Shown here one piece after another: positions 1 through 6,132 of a stretch of DNA of 10,302 nucleotides. Below the pieces are notes generated by a model, which was given only the letters and a program-made list of their open reading frames with translations, ran no database searches and had not been told where the DNA came from. The stretch lies in contig JAKAHL010000049.1 of assembly GCA_021815005.1 (NCBI GenBank), positions 1-10,302 of the forward strand, given 5' to 3'. The first letter of the stretch is position 1; each line of letters opens with the position of its first letter. This stretch comes from Chloroflexota bacterium. GTDB lineage: Bacteria; Chloroflexota; Limnocylindria; Limnocylindrales; CSP1-4. The translations under genes and the position numbers were made by a program.

Positions 1-308
1 GTCGAGATATCGGCCAACCGGATCAGACGCCGGACCAAGACGCGCTGCATGATCCTGCAAGCCTCGGCGACTTCCGGGTCGGCCAGGTGGTACTGCACCT
101 CGCGACCCACCCGCACGGCACTCACCAGCCCGGCCGCCCGCAGGACGGCGAGGTGCTGCGACACATTGGGCTGGCTCATGCCGGTCAACTCCGCCAGCCG
201 CCCGACCTCGGCGGGTCCATCGTGCGCGAGCCGCTCGATGATGTCGAGGCGGTGGGCGTTGGACAGCGTCTTCAGGACATCGGCCTGGAGCGCGAGGGTC
301 TCATCCAT
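1..308 (-). CDS. ArsR/SmtB-family winged-helix repressor (3' end outside window)
   Basis: The minus-strand reading frame from the ATG at 308 gives at least 102 residues and leaves the window at base 1 without a stop. It starts MDETLALQADVLKTLSNAHR and has the ArsR layout: helix-turn-helix at about residues 34-58 (recognition helix SQPNVSQHLAVLRAAG), then a beta wing around VRVGREVQYHL. An in-frame TAG lies 11 codons upstream, so this is the first ATG. No clear Shine-Dalgarno sequence is seen. The family consists of homodimeric repressors that leave DNA on binding metal, arsenite or a thiol oxidant. The SmtB/ArsR alpha-3 cysteine motif is absent. The only cysteine is Cys84, in what should be the C-terminal dimer helix, so the inducer cannot be named. 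The hemerythrin gene is divergent and may be a target. The family call is firm; the ligand is unknown. Confidence 0.9.
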   Translation of the reverse strand, partial: MDETLALQADVLKTLSNAHRLDIIERLAHDGPAEVGRLAELTGMSQPNVSQHLAVLRAAGLVSAVRVGREVQYHLADPEVAEACRIMQRVLVRRLIRLADIS

Positions 309-326
309 CGGCCGCAGTATCCAGAT

Positions 327-342
327 ATGCGCACATGCGCAC
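327..342. repeat. Tandem 8-bp repeat in the arsR leader, operator candidate
   Basis: ATGCGCAC occurs twice back to back (327-334 and 335-342). Each copy holds the palindrome TGCGCA, giving a dyad-like element just downstream of the predicted transcription start and about 20 bp upstream of the arsR ATG. Self-palindromic half-sites of this kind are common in ArsR/SmtB operators. Confidence 0.45.
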
Positions 343-358
343 TAGGTCGGACCGGCGC

Positions 359-387
359 ATTCTGGCCTGCCGGACGGCAGGGGTCAA
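359..387 (-). promoter_or_regulatory. Sigma-70-like promoter of the arsR-type gene
   Basis: On the minus strand TTGACC (387 to 382), a 17-bp spacer and CAGAAT (364 to 359) form a good -35/-10 pair. Transcription would start near 352, about 44 nt before the ATG at 308. The spacer holds a perfect dyad (CCTGCC-4-GGCAGG, 366-381). This is by inspection only. Confidence 0.6.
366..381. promoter_or_regulatory. Perfect dyad in the promoter spacer, operator candidate
   Basis: CCTGCC, 4 bp, GGCAGG lies exactly between the -35 and -10 boxes of the arsR-type promoter. A repressor bound here would block RNA polymerase, a usual place for an ArsR-family operator. It could also be chance in GC-rich DNA. Confidence 0.4.
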
Positions 388-436
388 CGGGCCACGGCGG
401 GCTGCCTCTCCACGCGGTTCTGACCATCGGCCCTCG

Positions 437-451
437 CTTTGGCCACCAAAG
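437..451. promoter_or_regulatory. Dyad CTTTGG-CCA-CCAAAG upstream of the hemerythrin gene
   Basis: Six-base arms (437-442 and 446-451) separated by 3 bp lie about 140 bp upstream of the hemerythrin start, between the divergent genes. No convincing plus-strand promoter was found for the hemerythrin gene, so the role of this dyad is open. Confidence 0.25.
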
Positions 452-592
452 GCCCTTCCGGGACCTGCCAACTGGCCGCGAGGGTTTCTCTGATGCGGGG
501 CTCCAGAGCGTCATCGAGGACATGCGGCGGACCCCCGACCGAAGGCCCCGTGCACCGAGGGCGGCGTCATCCGGCGCCGACAAGGAGAACAG

Positions 593-1090
593 ATGGCATC
601 GCTGACCGACTGGCTCTGCGCCGAGCACTCCAGGCTGATGCCGCACGTCGATGGCCTGCGGGTCATCGCCGACGAGGCGGCGGGCATGACGCGGGACGCG
701 CTGACAGATCGCCTGCGCGCAGAGCATGCCTTCCTGTCCGCCGAACTATCGCCCCACATGACCGCCGTGCAGGAGATCCTGTATCCGTCGTTCGAGCGGC
801 TCATGCAGAACCGCCATTCCATGACGCCGATGACGCGAGACCACGGACGAATCCGGGGACTGCTGGAGACCCTCGAACAGCTGGCACAGGCATCGGGAGC
901 GCCGCGTGTGCTGGCGGGTTCGCCTTGGCTGCTCGACGTGCGCCGCGCCCTGTATCAGCTGTATGCCCTCCTCAAGGTGCACCTCGCCGAAGAGGAGATG
1001 TACGCCCCCATCCTCGAACACGACCTGGCCGAGACGCAGCTCGCCGCCCTCCTCGACGCCCTCGACGCGCGGCAGGCGACAGAAGCGTAG
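593..1090 (+). CDS. Hemerythrin-like (HHE cation-binding) domain protein
   Basis: This 165-residue cytosolic protein has a four-helix-bundle pattern with the family's spaced metal ligands: H12 in CAEHSRL, H55 in SPHMTAVQEILYP, H84 in TRDHGRI and H130/E134 in KVHLAEEEMYAPIL. The family binds a non-haem di-iron centre and serves in oxygen, NO or oxidant sensing, storage or iron handling. The Glu normally found 4-5 residues after the second His is not in register here (V59, Q60); E61 is one place later, so the iron site may be altered. The start is well supported: AAGGAG at 582-587, 5 nt before the ATG. It is divergent from the ArsR-type gene and may be under its control. The TAG stop lies in the same reading frame as the downstream permease-tail gene. 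Confidence 0.88.
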   Translation: MASLTDWLCAEHSRLMPHVDGLRVIADEAAGMTRDALTDRLRAEHAFLSAELSPHMTAVQEILYPSFERLMQNRHSMTPMTRDHGRIRGLLETLEQLAQASGAPRVLAGSPWLLDVRRALYQLYALLKVHLAEEEMYAPILEHDLAETQLAALLDALDARQATEA

Positions 1091-1110
1091 CCCTGGCCCA
1101 CTGCCGGGGC
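1090..1110 (+). terminator. Hairpin after the hemerythrin stop codon
   Basis: GCCCTGGC (1090-1097) pairs with GCCGGGGC (1103-1110) around a 5-nt loop, with one U-G pair. It begins at the last base of the TAG stop. No T-run follows, so it would be an atypical terminator or an mRNA 3'-end stabiliser. Confidence 0.3.
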
Positions 1111-1192
1111 CCAGCGTCCAGCGCGGGCCCGCTCTCGCAGCTGGCCTCATAGGGTATGCACGACCCGAAGCGAGGATCACAGTCTGGCCAGG

Positions 1193-1714
1193 GTGCCTCG
1201 CGGGGCGCCAGCATTCGGTGACCGGGCCAGCGGGTTGCACCGCGAATACGAGACGGAGGCCCGGGAGCTCGACGTCCGCCCGACGGCCCTGATCCGCCCG
1301 CCATGGCGCCGCCAGCGCGTCATCGTCGCCGCCCCGGCCTTCACCCGCGCGGTCGTACAGGCCGTCAAGATCGCCCGCACCACATCGTCGGACGTGTCGA
1401 TCGTGCACGTGGCCGAGGACCCGGAGCGGGGCGAGGCATTCCGCAGCCGGGTGGAGCACCAGATGCCGGGCGTGCCGGTGGTGCTCATCGAATCGCCCTA
1501 TCGCTCGCTGGTCCGGCCGTTCCTCCGCTACCTGGAGGTGGCGCGCGCCGAGGACCCGGACGAGGTCACGGTCGTCCTTATCCCGGAGTACCTGCCGCGC
1601 CACTGGTGGGACCGCATCCTGTACAACCAGAACGCGCACCGTCTCCGCGAGGCGCTGGTCGGACGCCGCGACATCGTGGTGCTCGACGCGCCCTACCGCC
1701 GGGAGCTGTTCTGA
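1193..1714 (+). CDS. Orphan C-terminal cytosolic domain of an APC-family permease (probable gene remnant)
   Basis: From the GTG at 1193 this encodes 173 residues resembling the soluble tail that follows the last membrane helix in many APC amino-acid permeases. GLHREYE marks the usual exit from the membrane. RVIVAAPAFTRAVVQAVKIA begins a USP-like alpha/beta domain, and IPEYLPRHWWDRILYNQ, then VVLDAPYRRELF, are the typical ending. The twelve-helix transporter part, normally about 400-450 residues, is missing. The preceding 100 bp are open in this frame back to the hemerythrin TAG (1088-1090) but encode nothing hydrophobic. No Shine-Dalgarno sequence precedes the GTG. It is either a 5'-deleted pseudogene or a free-standing regulatory domain. 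The long intact frame argues that it is recent or still selected. The family call is fairly sure; expression is doubtful. Confidence 0.7.
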   Translation: MPRGAPAFGDRASGLHREYETEARELDVRPTALIRPPWRRQRVIVAAPAFTRAVVQAVKIARTTSSDVSIVHVAEDPERGEAFRSRVEHQMPGVPVVLIESPYRSLVRPFLRYLEVARAEDPDEVTVVLIPEYLPRHWWDRILYNQNAHRLREALVGRRDIVVLDAPYRRELF

Positions 1715-1732
1715 GCGCTCCGTGGCGCCCGT

Positions 1733-1792
1733 CCGTGGCGGGAGGGGCATGATCGAGGCGCCTGGCGAGCGTGCGCCTGCACGCAGCCACGG
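1733..1792. terminator. Nested inverted repeats between convergent genes
   Basis: In the 120-bp gap between two converging genes, CCGTGGC (1733-1739) can pair with GCCACGG (1786-1792). Inside is a tighter hairpin GCGTGC-GCCT-GCACGC (1769-1784). CCGTGGCG is also directly repeated at 1720-1727 and 1733-1740. There is no T-tract. A bidirectional transcription stop is plausible but unproven. Confidence 0.3.
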
Positions 1793-1834
1793 ACCTGCTC
1801 GCCCATCGCGTGCCGCCACGCCGCGCGCGTCCTG

Positions 1835-2227
1835 CTACCCACGCTCCAGGTCGGCGTGCCACACGCGGGCGACGGTGTCGACGGACCCGTCAGGGACGAC
1901 CACGGCCCAGCCCTCCGGGTTGACGGCGATGAGGCGTCCCGTCGTGCCACGGGGCAGCGCGGCACCGCTGCGCGCGACGCGCACCCGCTCGCCGGGCCGC
2001 AGGCGCTCCGGACAGCGCCCCTCGTGGCGCAGGTCGCGGCGCGGGATGATGGCCTCGCGCTGGAAGGGCGGCGCGTGCTCCCACGCCACGACCAGCAGGT
2101 CCGGGCAGGCGTGCCAGCGCCGCACCACGCGGCCGTGCGCCGCGCCATCGGACCACTCCGCGGGCTGCACCGCGACCACCTCGTCGCCGGGCAGCATCGG
2201 ATCGGCGCAGCGGCTGAACATGTCCAT
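1835..2227 (-). CDS. Hypothetical protein, possible tandem SH3-like barrels
   Basis: I do not recognise the family. From the ATG at 2227 it is 130 residues; an in-frame ATG at 2221 is almost as good, and neither has a clear Shine-Dalgarno sequence. The protein seems to hold two similar beta-rich units, about residues 12-68 and 78-128. Each opens with a G-[DE]-x-V motif (LPGDEVVAV, RPGERVRVA), has a central valine-rich strand (DLLVVAWE, GWAVVVPDG) and ends with an aromatic or charged DL turn (PRRDLRH, WHADLERG). This is how small SH3-like barrels look, and such proteins often bind nucleic acid or other proteins. There is no signal peptide or membrane segment. It lies 32 bp downstream of the ACT-domain gene on the same strand, so the two probably share a transcript. 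The fold is inferred from the pattern only. Confidence 0.65.
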   Translation of the reverse strand: MDMFSRCADPMLPGDEVVAVQPAEWSDGAAHGRVVRRWHACPDLLVVAWEHAPPFQREAIIPRRDLRHEGRCPERLRPGERVRVARSGAALPRGTTGRLIAVNPEGWAVVVPDGSVDTVARVWHADLERG

Positions 2228-2259
2228 GGGTGGATCGGCTGCGAGCGGCGGCGCGGCGG

Positions 2260-2655
2260 CTACTCCTCGACCACCAGATCGCCCAGCAGCGAGCGGGCCT
2301 TCCGGGCGTCGCTGACAGCCAGCACGCCCGCCCCCGTGCCGTGGTGCACCCCGGTGGAGAGGATGAACTCGACGTTGATCCCGGCCATGGCGAGTTTGCG
2401 GGCGGCCTTGCCCAGCGCCCCCGGCGCGTCCGCCAGCGCGATGGGCAGGACGTCGAGCTCGCGGGCCTCGATGCCAGCCGCGTGCAGGGCCCCCCGGGCG
2501 CCGGCCTCGTCGCCGGCGAGAAAGCCGATGAGCCCGCTCCCCTCGCTGACGAAGCCGCCGAGCGCGCTGATGTTGACGCCGGCCGCGCCCATCGCCTCGC
2601 CGATCCGCGCGAGCTCTCCCGGTCGATCCTCGGTGGCCACCAGAAACGCCTTCAT
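2260..2655 (-). CDS. Tandem ACT-domain protein
   Basis: This 131-residue protein is built only of two ACT domains. Domain 1 (about residues 1-65) opens MKAFLVATEDRPGELARIGE with the ligand-loop aspartate and glycine, followed by AAGVNISALGGF. Domain 2 (about 68-131) has LPIALADAPGALGKAARKLA and AGINVEFILSTG. ACT domains bind amino acids or similar small effectors at dimer interfaces. Stand-alone pairs without an enzyme are taken to be regulatory subunits, and no partner enzyme lies in the window. The start is clear: GGAGG (2668 to 2664) sits 8 nt before the ATG, within an AG-rich stretch. It leads a two-gene set with the 1835-2227 gene and is divergent from DUF3626. The ligand is unknown. Confidence 0.88.
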   Translation of the reverse strand: MKAFLVATEDRPGELARIGEAMGAAGVNISALGGFVSEGSGLIGFLAGDEAGARGALHAAGIEARELDVLPIALADAPGALGKAARKLAMAGINVEFILSTGVHHGTGAGVLAVSDARKARSLLGDLVVEE

Positions 2656-3075
2656 GGCGCACCCCTCCTCCGCCCGGGCGAGGGCCGGCAGACCCGTCGG
2701 CCGCGGGTCGGACCTCCATGCTACGCCGGCCGGCGGGACCCGACGAGGGCTGCCCCCGGGCGGCATGCGACCGGGTTGATCACCAGCGGGCAGGACGACC
2801 GAGTGCCGGACGGAGGGCGCTGCTCCGCCGCGAGCGATCACAGCAGCCGGACGGTCGGGCGGCCCGCCGACGCGTCGCGCGTGGCCTGTGCTCCCCCTCT
2901 CGCTCGCGCACGGCACCGGCACACGGTACTCGTGGCGGCTGGTCGCGTGGAGCGCGGCCCGGCTGGGGAGGGGCACGGTCGGCACCTGCGCCGTCTCCCC
3001 TCGGGCAGCGCCACGCGGCGGTCGCCTACACTCCCCGTCAGCCGTCCCGACCTCCGACGCCATCCAGGTGCGCGC
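2656..3075. other. 420-bp divergent intergenic region, no gene seen
   Basis: It separates the ACT-domain gene (minus) from the DUF3626 gene (plus). No frame has convincing coding character. Two weak -10-like boxes fit the flanking genes: TACACT at 3027-3032, about 44 bp before the DUF3626 start, and TAGCAT on the minus strand (2723 to 2718), about 62 bp before the ACT start. Neither has a good -35 box at proper spacing. No strong repeats or tRNA-like structure were seen. The region is long for such compact DNA and could hold an unrecognised small RNA or regulatory site. Confidence 0.35.
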
Positions 3076-4236
3076 ATGACCGATACCCCGCCGATCCGCT
3101 CGGCGAGCGCGCTGAGCGCCGCCAACCGGGCGGCCCTGGCGCACGTCCGCGCGCGGGCGGAGCGCACCCGTCGGCGCGACCTCGCCCGCATCCGCCGGGT
3201 CCTGCGGGAGGCCGGGATCGCGGCCGACCCGGACGCGCTCTGCGCCGGGCTCCGGCGGGTGGCGAGCGTGACCGTCAACTTCCACCCCGATCGGGTGGCC
3301 AGCGATGGCCGCCCGGTGGCCGCCGCCCTCGCCGCCGACGGGGTCTACCGCAGCCAGTTCGAAACCCGCATCTCGAACGGCGGCCTGACCGCCTACCCGG
3401 GGGGCGAACGGGACCGCTGGGAGGCGCGGCTCTTCGGCGGCGCGTACCAGGCGCGCGGCATCACGTCCGCCGAGCGCCCCCGCTACGCGGGCCTCGATCT
3501 GCTGGGCTTCGCCAACGGCGCCTGTCCCCGCTTCGGCTCCTGCCACCTGCGCCTGGCCCCGTCGGCCCTGGAGCGCGCCACCTTCTTCGTGGGCGACAGC
3601 GTCCTGCTGCCCGAGGACGGCGGGGTGCTGGAGCGCCTCGAGCCCGTGCTCGCGGGGCTCCTTGAGCGAATCGCGCGGGGCGATGAGTTGGGCCGCCCCC
3701 TCACCGTCGCCGCGCTGGTCGGCCGCCTGCTGGACTCCGGGGACGGCGCATTCGCGGTGCCGGTGATGAGCCATGCCCTCGACGGCTACATCGAGGCGCA
3801 GATCCACGGCCCCATCGCGCTGGAGACCGACGTCGAGGCGGTGGTGCTCGATCCGTCGTTCCGGGGCACGTCCCCCGGTGACGCGCTCCTGGCGGCCGCC
3901 CGGCGCCACGGCCTGCGCGTGGGGTGGCATGCCGGCAGCCGGCTCACCGCCGACGCGATCCCGACCGCGGTGCCCCCGGCACCCGAGCCGCGGCGCTGGC
4001 GCGACTTCTGCGCGGCGGGCCGGGCGGCCCGGCTCGCGGGCATGGTGATCGAGCGGTTCGCGGCGGACGGCACGCACCTCGACGCCGCGGCGATCGGGCG
4101 GGCCGCCGTCTCGGTGGTCCGCGAGCCGGCCGCGTGGCAGCCCTGGGAGGATGCCGAGGACCCGCTCACCCGCCTCAAGGACCTGTGGCACCTGCTGGTG
4201 ATCTATGGGCGGCCCGTGGCCGAGGAGGCGGGGTGA
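3076..4236 (+). CDS. DUF3626 domain-containing protein
   Basis: This 386-residue protein carries DUF3626 landmarks along most of its length: NFHPDR (68-73), DGVYRSQFETRISNGGLTA (88-106), RLFGGAYQARGITSAERPRY (118-137), GLDLLGFANGACPRFGSCHL (139-158), a FFVGDS turn (170-175) and GYIEAQIHGPIAL (237-249). The reading frame is open far upstream, but family similarity begins only after this ATG. AGGTG lies 5 nt before it, so I chose 3076. There is no signal peptide or membrane segment. The function of the family is not established. The block order (a His in NFHPDR, SQFET, and a late E-x-Q in YIEAQIHG) recalls ADP-ribosyltransferase folds, which is only my inference. The stop is 6 bp from the stop of the convergent zinc-ribbon gene. 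Confidence 0.87.
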   Translation: MTDTPPIRSASALSAANRAALAHVRARAERTRRRDLARIRRVLREAGIAADPDALCAGLRRVASVTVNFHPDRVASDGRPVAAALAADGVYRSQFETRISNGGLTAYPGGERDRWEARLFGGAYQARGITSAERPRYAGLDLLGFANGACPRFGSCHLRLAPSALERATFFVGDSVLLPEDGGVLERLEPVLAGLLERIARGDELGRPLTVAALVGRLLDSGDGAFAVPVMSHALDGYIEAQIHGPIALETDVEAVVLDPSFRGTSPGDALLAAARRHGLRVGWHAGSRLTADAIPTAVPPAPEPRRWRDFCAAGRAARLAGMVIERFAADGTHLDAAAIGRAAVSVVREPAAWQPWEDAEDPLTRLKDLWHLLVIYGRPVAEEAG

Positions 4237-4242
4237 TCGATC

Positions 4243-4605
4243 TCAGGCGCCCTTGAGCAGGGTGAGGGGCGGGGGCTCGTCGGGGGCGTCCCGTGTCGGC
4301 GCGGGCGACGCCCCCGACGCTGCCTCGGGCGTCGGCGCAGGCGGCCCCGACGCGGCACGGCCCAGGTCGAGCTGGCGCACCAGGCGCGGCGTGCAGAGGG
4401 CGGTGAGGCAGGCGGTGCACAGCCGCACGGTGCCCGCCCCGACCCAGCGGGTCCCGGCGCGGCGCTGCAGGCGCACCGGCTCGCTGTCGGGCGCGTTGCA
4501 GACCCAGCAGCGCTGGCCCGCCGCGCGTCGGTAGGTCGTGGCCGTGGCAGCCTCGACCGCCGGAGAGGGAGCGGGGGGCGTCGGATGGCGGATCGCGGGT
4601 GGCAT
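4243..4605 (-). CDS. Small CxxC/CxxC zinc-ribbon protein, hypothetical
   Basis: This 120-residue protein belongs to no family I recognise. Two knuckles, CWVC (Cys33, Cys36) and CTAC (Cys63, Cys66), are 26 residues apart and should bind one zinc as a zinc ribbon. Cys71 is extra. The ribbon is flanked by an Ala/Pro-rich N-terminal tail (1-30) and a Pro/Ala/acidic C-terminal tail (86-118) that look disordered. The frame is open well upstream, but GAGGTG (4618 to 4613) placed 7 nt before the ATG at 4605 decides the start. It is last in the run of minus-strand genes and convergent with DUF3626. It may act as a nucleic-acid or protein adaptor. Certainty is moderate for the gene and low for any role. 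Confidence 0.6.
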   Translation of the reverse strand: MPPAIRHPTPPAPSPAVEAATATTYRRAAGQRCWVCNAPDSEPVRLQRRAGTRWVGAGTVRLCTACLTALCTPRLVRQLDLGRAASGPPAPTPEAASGASPAPTRDAPDEPPPLTLLKGA

Positions 4606-5026
4606 GCGCGTGCACCTCAGGCCTCGGGAACCGGTGCCCCGGGCGCATCGCCAGGCCCACCCCGTTCCGGGAGCGCAGCCAGTATCGCCCGGGGTCGACG
4701 CTCCGCATAGGGCCATGCGGCTACCGTGCGGGCGTCCGGGACCCGCGTGGGCTCCGAGCTCAGGGCAGTCGGACGTGAGAACGGGTGAAGGCTCAGCTGA
4801 CGACGAGTTCCGGTGACCGATGCCATGGCGGGCGCCGCCGGACCTTCGGCGGGTCGCGCGGGCCGTCAAGAGGGGCGGTACGACGTAGGCTGGCCCGCGC
4901 CCGGATCTTGCGGACAGCCGCACCTCACGGCGATGAGCAGGTGCCGAGAGACCGCCCTGACATGGCGGAAGAACACCACCGTCGGCGACTCGCTGGACGA
5001 CCGCCGCACCACGCCTTGGCCAACCC
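4606..5026. other. 421-bp intergenic region with hairpins, no gene seen
   Basis: It lies between two minus-strand genes. Frames crossing it are Arg/Pro/Ala-rich and look non-coding. Visible structure: hairpin CCGCAT-6-ATGCGG (4703-4720); hairpin CCGCCG-6-CGGCGG (4835-4852); minus-strand TTGACG (4869 to 4864) without a matching -10 box; and minus-strand GATACT (4686 to 4681), a -10-like box about 76 bp before the zinc-ribbon start without a good -35. The zinc-ribbon gene may therefore have its own weak promoter. No tRNA T-loop sequence is present. Confidence 0.4.
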
Positions 5027-5305
5027 TCACTCGCTCGAGTAGTCGGACGGCTCCTCGTCACCTGCGGCGCGGCGGGCGAGGATCTGGCCGATCAGCACCC
5101 AGATACCCTCGCGCCGGTCATGGCCACGCAGCCGATACCACGGCGCGAAGACGAGGTGGGCGTCGTCAGGGGCGGGCGCGCCGAAGCGATAGTCATAGTC
5201 GCAGATCTGGCCGCTCAGGTCGCGGTTGCCGATCTCGAGCACCGCGATCGTCTCGGGCTCGCCCGTGCCGTAGGGCCGCAGCTCCACGGTCACCCGGATC
5301 GCCAT
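5027..5305 (-). CDS. Small hypothetical protein, accessory-region type
   Basis: This 92-residue soluble protein starts MAIRVTVELRPYGTGEPETI, continues with an AVLEIGNR strand, then a DYDYRF segment, and closes with a helix-like GIWVLIGQILARRA and an acidic tail. This layout (amphipathic beta-strands, then Trp/Leu helix) resembles short proteins of unknown function often seen on phages and plasmids, but I cannot name a family. The ATG at 5305 is preceded by GGGGGTG/GGTGG, a usable Shine-Dalgarno sequence. It has its own promoter (5362-5389) closely matching that of the membrane-protein gene at the head of the block. That favours a real, co-controlled gene with a role linked to the ATPase module. 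Confidence 0.65.
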   Translation of the reverse strand: MAIRVTVELRPYGTGEPETIAVLEIGNRDLSGQICDYDYRFGAPAPDDAHLVFAPWYRLRGHDRREGIWVLIGQILARRAAGDEEPSDYSSE

Positions 5306-5361
5306 GTCACCACCCCCGTCGGGCTGGTCCGGTGGTCGGATACCGATCGCCGGAACGGCGG

Positions 5362-5389
5362 AGGTTGGGCGTATCCGTGGCCCCGTCAA
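5362..5389 (-). promoter_or_regulatory. Promoter of the 5305 gene, twin of the 9877-9904 promoter
   Basis: Minus-strand TTGACG (5389 to 5384), 16 bp, CAACCT (5367 to 5362). The block CGCCCAACCTCCGC (5371 to 5358) matches 13 of 14 bases of the equivalent block at 9886 to 9873, with the same distance to the -35 box. Transcription would start near 5355, about 50 nt before the ATG. Confidence 0.65.
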
Positions 5390-5416
5390 GGGTGCGGGGT
5401 GACGGCACGCCGCTGG

Positions 5417-6085
5417 TCAGGCCGCACCGGACGGCGCGCGACCGGCCAGGCGAACCAGGGCGCGAGCGCCACGCAGGGCAGCGCGGAGTAGCTGGAGCGC
5501 CACCCGCGCCATGTCCGCCAGCGGCGTCGCGTGCCAACGCCCGGCGAGCATCGGCTGCGCCAGCAGGGTGCACCCGAGCAGTGTCAGGTCGGGGCCCGGC
5601 TGCTGGGGCAGCGCGATCGCCAGGCCGAGGAGCCAGGTCGCAAGGCCGGCCAGGACGAGCGCGACCCACTGGCCTTCGTGCGTCGCGCGCAGCCAGCTCC
5701 ACACCGCGTCGGGCGAGTCGACCGACGCATGGGCAGTCCTGAGGGTCCAGCCGGCGGGATCCGAGGCCGGCGCCGCCGCGGTGCGGACAGGCGCGCCGGC
5801 CGCGCGGCTCGCCGCATCGTCGGCCACGGCCACGGCCCACAGCCCCTCCGTCGCCCGGCGCGCGCGCCGCCGGTCATACGCCGCGCGTCGCAGCGGGTCG
5901 CCGAGCACCGCGTAGGCGTCGTTGAGGGCGGCCGAGGCAGCCGTGCGCCGCCGCCGGTCCGCATCGCCGAGGGCGTAGTCGGGGTGGACGCGCTTGATCT
6001 GGCCGCGATAGGCGAGCGTGATCGCGTGGTCGCTCGCGGTGGACGGCACCCCCAGGATCGCGTAGCAGTCGGGCTCAGGGTCCAT
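5417..6085 (-). CDS. J-domain (DnaJ-like) membrane-anchored protein
   Basis: This 222-residue protein starts at the ATG at 6085; a GTG directly before it at 6088 is an alternative. Residues 6-71 form a J domain: YAILGVPSTAS, the HPD signature at 34-36, LNDAYAVLGDPLRRAAYDRRR. J domains stimulate Hsp70 ATPase and bring clients to it. The G/F region, zinc fingers and substrate-binding domains of true DnaJ are absent. Instead an Ala-rich linker leads to two hydrophobic spans at about 140-158 and 166-182, then an Arg-rich amphipathic tail, so the J domain is probably tethered to the inner face of the membrane. It lies 201 bp downstream of the FtsK-like gene, behind the motif cluster. A role in assembling or remodelling a membrane complex is inferred. 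No Hsp70 gene is present here. Confidence 0.85.
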   Translation of the reverse strand: MDPEPDCYAILGVPSTASDHAITLAYRGQIKRVHPDYALGDADRRRRTAASAALNDAYAVLGDPLRRAAYDRRRARRATEGLWAVAVADDAASRAAGAPVRTAAAPASDPAGWTLRTAHASVDSPDAVWSWLRATHEGQWVALVLAGLATWLLGLAIALPQQPGPDLTLLGCTLLAQPMLAGRWHATPLADMARVALQLLRAALRGARALVRLAGRAPSGAA

Positions 6086-6132
6086 CACCGCTCATGCTCG
6101 GCACGACCGCGGTGACGCGCAAGGGATCCGGG

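Noticed and set aside
746..1819. Minus-strand open frame of 357 codons opposite the hemerythrin and permease-tail genes
   Set aside because: It is a complementary-strand shadow: Arg/Ala/Gly-rich, without recognisable domains, and the plus strand carries clear family motifs.
2230..3075. Upstream extension of the DUF3626 frame
   Set aside because: The frame is open, but it overlaps the ACT gene and gives Arg/Pro/Ala-rich sequence. Family similarity begins after the ATG at 3076.
2260..4191. Long minus-strand open frame (643 codons) opposite the DUF3626 gene
   Set aside because: Only its last 131 codons (the ACT gene) look like protein. The rest is the antisense of DUF3626 in a GC-rich frame and has no family features.
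4606..5026. tRNA or structured RNA gene
   Set aside because: Only isolated 6-bp hairpins are present. There is no T-loop GTTCRA sequence and no cloverleaf could be drawn.
4606..5061. Longer N-terminus for the zinc-ribbon protein or a separate gene in this gap
   Set aside because: The extension is low-complexity Arg/Ala/Pro sequence, while a proper Shine-Dalgarno sequence precedes the ATG at 4605.
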